From positions 1 to 22,393 of IMG/VR virus record IMGVR_UViG_3300021138_000190: 22,393 nucleotides of DNA; one strand, 5' to 3'. The notes under the pieces were generated by a model, which did not search any database, was not told the DNA's origin, and worked only from the letters and a program-made list of their open reading frames with translations. The position numbers were made by a program, and so were the translations under genes. Numbering within the stretch: position 1 is the first letter of the stretch; every line of letters begins with the position of its first letter. Below are positions 20,638 through 22,393 of this stretch, one piece after another. This DNA comes from a virus.

Positions 20638-20894
20638 ACAGTCTGGTGTTGCGAGCACTCACGCACGCCTGCAATTCAGCAGTAGCCGAACGCTGTCACC
20701 CAACTCGTCACCGAGCATCGTTACAGACCTGCATCTGAGCGTGTGTTAACGGTTTAGCACCTGACTTGTAATGAGGTAGGAACCGTAAACATCGCAGATC
20801 CGTCGACCCCCCCATGGTTAGATGCGATCGCACAGGGAACAGGCCCAGGGCTCAGACTCGACATTTGACTTTTTTCGATTTAGAGTAGCCAAAA

Positions 20895-20917
20895 ACCACT
20901 TTTACCACCCCTACCAC
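20895..20917. repeat. Three ACCAC words at exact 9-bp spacing
   Basis: ACCAC begins at 20895, 20904 and 20913, in the 60 bases downstream of the HNH gene stop (minus strand). A short iteron-like array. Confidence 0.4.
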
Positions 20918-20939
20918 ATGAGAGTTGAGGCCTAAAAAG

Positions 20940-21947
20940 TCAGACAGTAGCCTTTTTTACGAGTTCCACGCCCTTGTCGATGTTGCATTTGGCATGGGCT
21001 AACTTGACGTTATCAAGGATGTCATGACCGCCCTTGGCAAGGGGCACCACATGCTCTACATGAGGGTATAACTCCCACCCAGGTTGGCCTTGGACGTGGT
21101 TTGCCTCAAAGTCAAGGGGTAGATGGCAGAGGTAGCAGTCCGTACCATCACGGTCAATGATCTGTTGACGGGTGTAGTACTGGGTAGGCACGCCCCGTTT
21201 AATGGCTCTCTCACGGTTACTGTGGGGTCTACGATGTGGGTTGTTCTTTCTCCACTCTTTTTCCCTGTCTTTATATGCAGGTTCCTTGGATTTTTGAGAC
21301 ACATAGGCATTCATGACACCCTTACAGAGGCCGCAGGCATTGCCATTGTTGTTTTTACGGCAACGGGTGTAGTCACCCACAGTAACTCCGTGTTGGTTAT
21401 TGAGCATCTCCTGCTTTTTAGCCTTCTCTAGGGCTTTAGCCTCTTTTTCAGCGGCAAGGCGAGCCTGGCGTTCTAGCGAGCGTTGCTTTCTCTCTTCTCT
21501 GGCTATACGCTTATTATTCTCGGCCTCTAAAAGTTTTTTCTCTCTGAGTAACGCCTTTTCAGCCTTACGCTGCTCTATACCCTCACGCTTTATGCGTTTA
21601 CGCTCAGCAATAGCCAGTAACTTCTCCTGATGAGCAATACGACGGCGTTCTTTCTCTTGTTTGTACAAAATGCCGCGCTGTCGTCTCTCCTCTTTGCGAG
21701 CCAGAGCCTCCGCTTTCTTTTTAGCCCTAGCCTCTTCCTGCGCCTTCTTGCGAGCGATGCGGGCTGGCTTGATGACCTTCTCTTCATACTTCTCTTTGTG
21801 AGCCCTCTGCTTATCAGTGTTGTATGTCTTGCGGCGATGCTCGTTATGAGCAACGGTGCACTCCTCACAACGCTTCTCATCTTCTCTTCTGTGTTTTCTG
21901 TAGCCTGATTCAGTTCCACAGATCTCACGAATGACGGATGGGTTCAT
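20940..21947 (-). CDS. HNH endonuclease with two zinc modules and a long charged coiled coil
   Basis: About 335 residues from ATG 21947. Domains in order are: module 1, CGTESGYRKH...CEECTVAHNEHRR (10-40); a long Lys/Arg/Glu-rich coiled coil (about 45-185); module 2, QHGVTVGDYTRC...CGLCKG (about 190-215); a basic linker; and an HNH domain with CYLC, HVEHVVPLAKGGHD, then N and HAKCNIDKG. The HxxH...N...H order is that of metal-dependent DNA nucleases, the four Cys of which hold a structural zinc. ATG 21995 is an alternative start (AAGG five bases upstream), but the residues it adds look unlike the module. It may be a homing-type or packaging-related nuclease; a free-standing homing enzyme would not need the coiled coil. 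Confidence 0.85.
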   Translation of the reverse strand: MNPSVIREICGTESGYRKHRREDEKRCEECTVAHNEHRRKTYNTDKQRAHKEKYEEKVIKPARIARKKAQEEARAKKKAEALARKEERRQRGILYKQEKERRRIAHQEKLLAIAERKRIKREGIEQRKAEKALLREKKLLEAENNKRIAREERKQRSLERQARLAAEKEAKALEKAKKQEMLNNQHGVTVGDYTRCRKNNNGNACGLCKGVMNAYVSQKSKEPAYKDREKEWRKNNPHRRPHSNRERAIKRGVPTQYYTRQQIIDRDGTDCYLCHLPLDFEANHVQGQPGWELYPHVEHVVPLAKGGHDILDNVKLAHAKCNIDKGVELVKKATV

Positions 21948-21992
21948 AGATAGTAGCCTAACACATAGAGTGTGTAACAGAACTCTCTCTGA

Positions 21993-21998
21993 CATAAT
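21993..21998 (+). promoter_or_regulatory. -10 element for a leaderless transcript
   Basis: CATAAT ends six bases before ATG 22005, so the expected transcription start coincides with the first codon, a common arrangement in Actinobacteria. No ribosome site precedes the ATG. The -35 region is poor (GTGTGT at 21970-21975), so the call is moderate. Confidence 0.45.
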
Positions 21999-22004
21999 CG
22001 CCTT

Positions 22005-22112
22005 ATGACAGCCTGTGAATGGTGCAAAGGCAGCGGAATCCTGCAATCTGATGAGGATTGCCCATGTGTCAGCCTGCAATGTGGCTGCAAGGCCTGTAAG
22101 GATAACGAATGA
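22005..22112 (+). CDS. 35-residue CxxCxGxG zinc-knuckle protein
   Basis: ATG 22005 to TGA 22112. The sequence begins MTACEWCKGSG, a CxxCxGxG motif as in DnaJ-type zinc fingers, and has CPC and CGCKAC further on: seven cysteines in 35 residues, enough for one or two zinc ions. The stop overlaps the next ATG (ATGA), coupling it to the ParB-like gene. The start lacks a ribosome site but has a -10 element positioned for leaderless translation. Divergent from the HNH gene. Confidence 0.65.
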   Translation: MTACEWCKGSGILQSDEDCPCVSLQCGCKACKDNE

Positions 22113-22393
22113 ACCTCAACCCTAATCAATTCAGGATTCCTGTCCCAGAGAATGTCGAACAAAAGTACGCGGGAGGAAAGGGTCATCTAGAGGGTGATCC
22201 TACCGAGAGTGCTACGGGTATGGTCTCTGTTCATGCGTTAAAGCCGTTGATGGAGTTTGATCGTTTGGGCGAGCACGCCCACTCCAATAGCCGAGAGGTT
22301 GTCAACAGCATCGCTGCGGATATCAAGTCAGGTAAAGGCATCACCAATCCCATCATGGTGGCATATGACCACAAGAACAAGTGGGGCTATATC
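22109..22393 (+). CDS. ParB-like nuclease-domain protein (N-terminal part, cut by window edge)
   Basis: 95 residues are visible from ATG 22109 and run off the right edge. VSVHALKPLMEFDR (about 39-52) followed by a helix and IAADIKSGKGITNPIMVAYD (about 69-88) matches the start of ParB/Srx-type domains: strand, L-x-x-hh-x-x-R, helix, then G-I-x-x-P-I-x-V and a beta strand. The ExNHR-type core motif would lie just beyond the edge. ParB-like proteins in phages act as nucleases or CTP-dependent DNA clamps, or in adenine-modification systems. Coupled by ATGA to the CxxCxGxG protein. The partition role is not shown; no ParA is visible. Confidence 0.65.
   Translation, partial: MNLNPNQFRIPVPENVEQKYAGGKGHLEGDPTESATGMVSVHALKPLMEFDRLGEHAHSNSREVVNSIAADIKSGKGITNPIMVAYDHKNKWGYI

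Larger units (their letters stand above)
19689..20939. other. 1.25-kb non-coding region, candidate control/origin/partition region
   Basis: No open frame here has both a ribosome site and a natural composition. Instead there are many perfect inverted repeats, a 23-bp imperfect direct repeat, a GA tract, clustered GCATGC and short 9-bp repeats (listed separately). It separates the long minus operon from the HNH gene and the right-hand plus genes. Plausible roles are replication origin, ParB-type centromere, multi-promoter control region, or decayed tRNA genes. I could not find a convincing -35/-10 pair for the operon starting at 19688. Confidence 0.6.

Noticed and set aside
20575-20690. A 37-residue open frame on the plus strand (starting MVRVCMDASRS) with AGGAAG upstream
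   Set aside because: Spacing to the ribosome-like site is about 13 bases, the frame crosses the covarying hairpin, and composition is not protein-like. Chance is likely.
20804-20816. Run of seven C next to GTCGAC as a possible cohesive-end (cos) site
   Set aside because: No terminase or structural genes are nearby, and nothing in the sequence defines a staggered cut.
1-22393. CRISPR array, insertion sequence or transposase
   Set aside because: No regularly spaced repeats of CRISPR length and no transposase-like frame were found on either strand.

Overview
The window looks like the accessory and early/metabolic part of an actinobacterial bacteriophage or prophage of moderate GC. The reasons are long runs of small, tightly packed genes with overlapping stop/start codons (ATGA, TAATG, TAGTG), frequent GTG and TTG starts behind AAGGAG-type ribosome sites, and gene families I know mainly from actinophages: a class II ribonucleotide reductase, a CobS/CobT-like AAA+ and VWA pair, a DUF6011-like zinc-knuckle protein, a ParB-like protein and a tyrosine integrase. 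No structural, terminase or repressor genes are visible, so the phage type cannot be read from this window. The host assignment is inference.

Region 1 (1-6780, + strand). The end of one gene is followed by a conserved Cys-pair protein, a small hypothetical, a nucleotidyltransferase-fold protein, a HAD-like protein with Asn in place of the catalytic Asp pair, and a 508-residue protein (possible tRNA-guanine-transglycosylase/DpdA-like barrel plus a four-Cys cluster). A 183-base leader with several hairpins precedes a complete adenosylcobalamin-dependent ribonucleotide reductase (nrdJ), which overlaps an FkbM-type methyltransferase gene. A strong intrinsic terminator closes the block. The theme is nucleotide supply and possibly nucleic-acid modification.

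Region 2 (6787-10659, - strand). Read right to left: a small excisionase-like HTH gene, a 318-base spacer with three perfect hairpins and a good promoter, a tyrosine integrase with a zinc-finger-like insertion, a secreted transglycosylase coupled to the integrase, a GAAA-loop hairpin, and four small AT-rich genes. Three of these four are diverged paralogues sharing an AP-x-x-W / CxxC / Hx3C pattern. This end cassette is the best candidate for an undescribed function.

Region 3 (10687-19688, - strand). About 22 genes are packed head to tail. At the promoter-distal end are small hypotheticals, many with CxxC pairs. In the middle are a coiled-coil protein, a VWA protein with an HEVSH zincin-like motif, a MoxR/CobS-like ATPase and a DUF6011-like protein. 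At the start is a micro-operon of very small proteins (26-108 residues).

Region 4 (19689-20939). About 1.25 kb holds no convincing gene but many perfect inverted repeats, two hairpins that differ by compensating base changes, a 23-bp imperfect direct repeat resembling tRNA 3' halves, a GA tract and clustered GCATGC sites. It may be an origin, partition or regulatory region, or a graveyard of tRNA genes.

Region 5 (20940-22393). A minus-strand HNH nuclease with two CGT/HGT-type zinc modules and a long charged coiled coil is divergent from a 35-residue CxxCxGxG protein, probably leaderless, and a ParB-like gene cut by the window edge.
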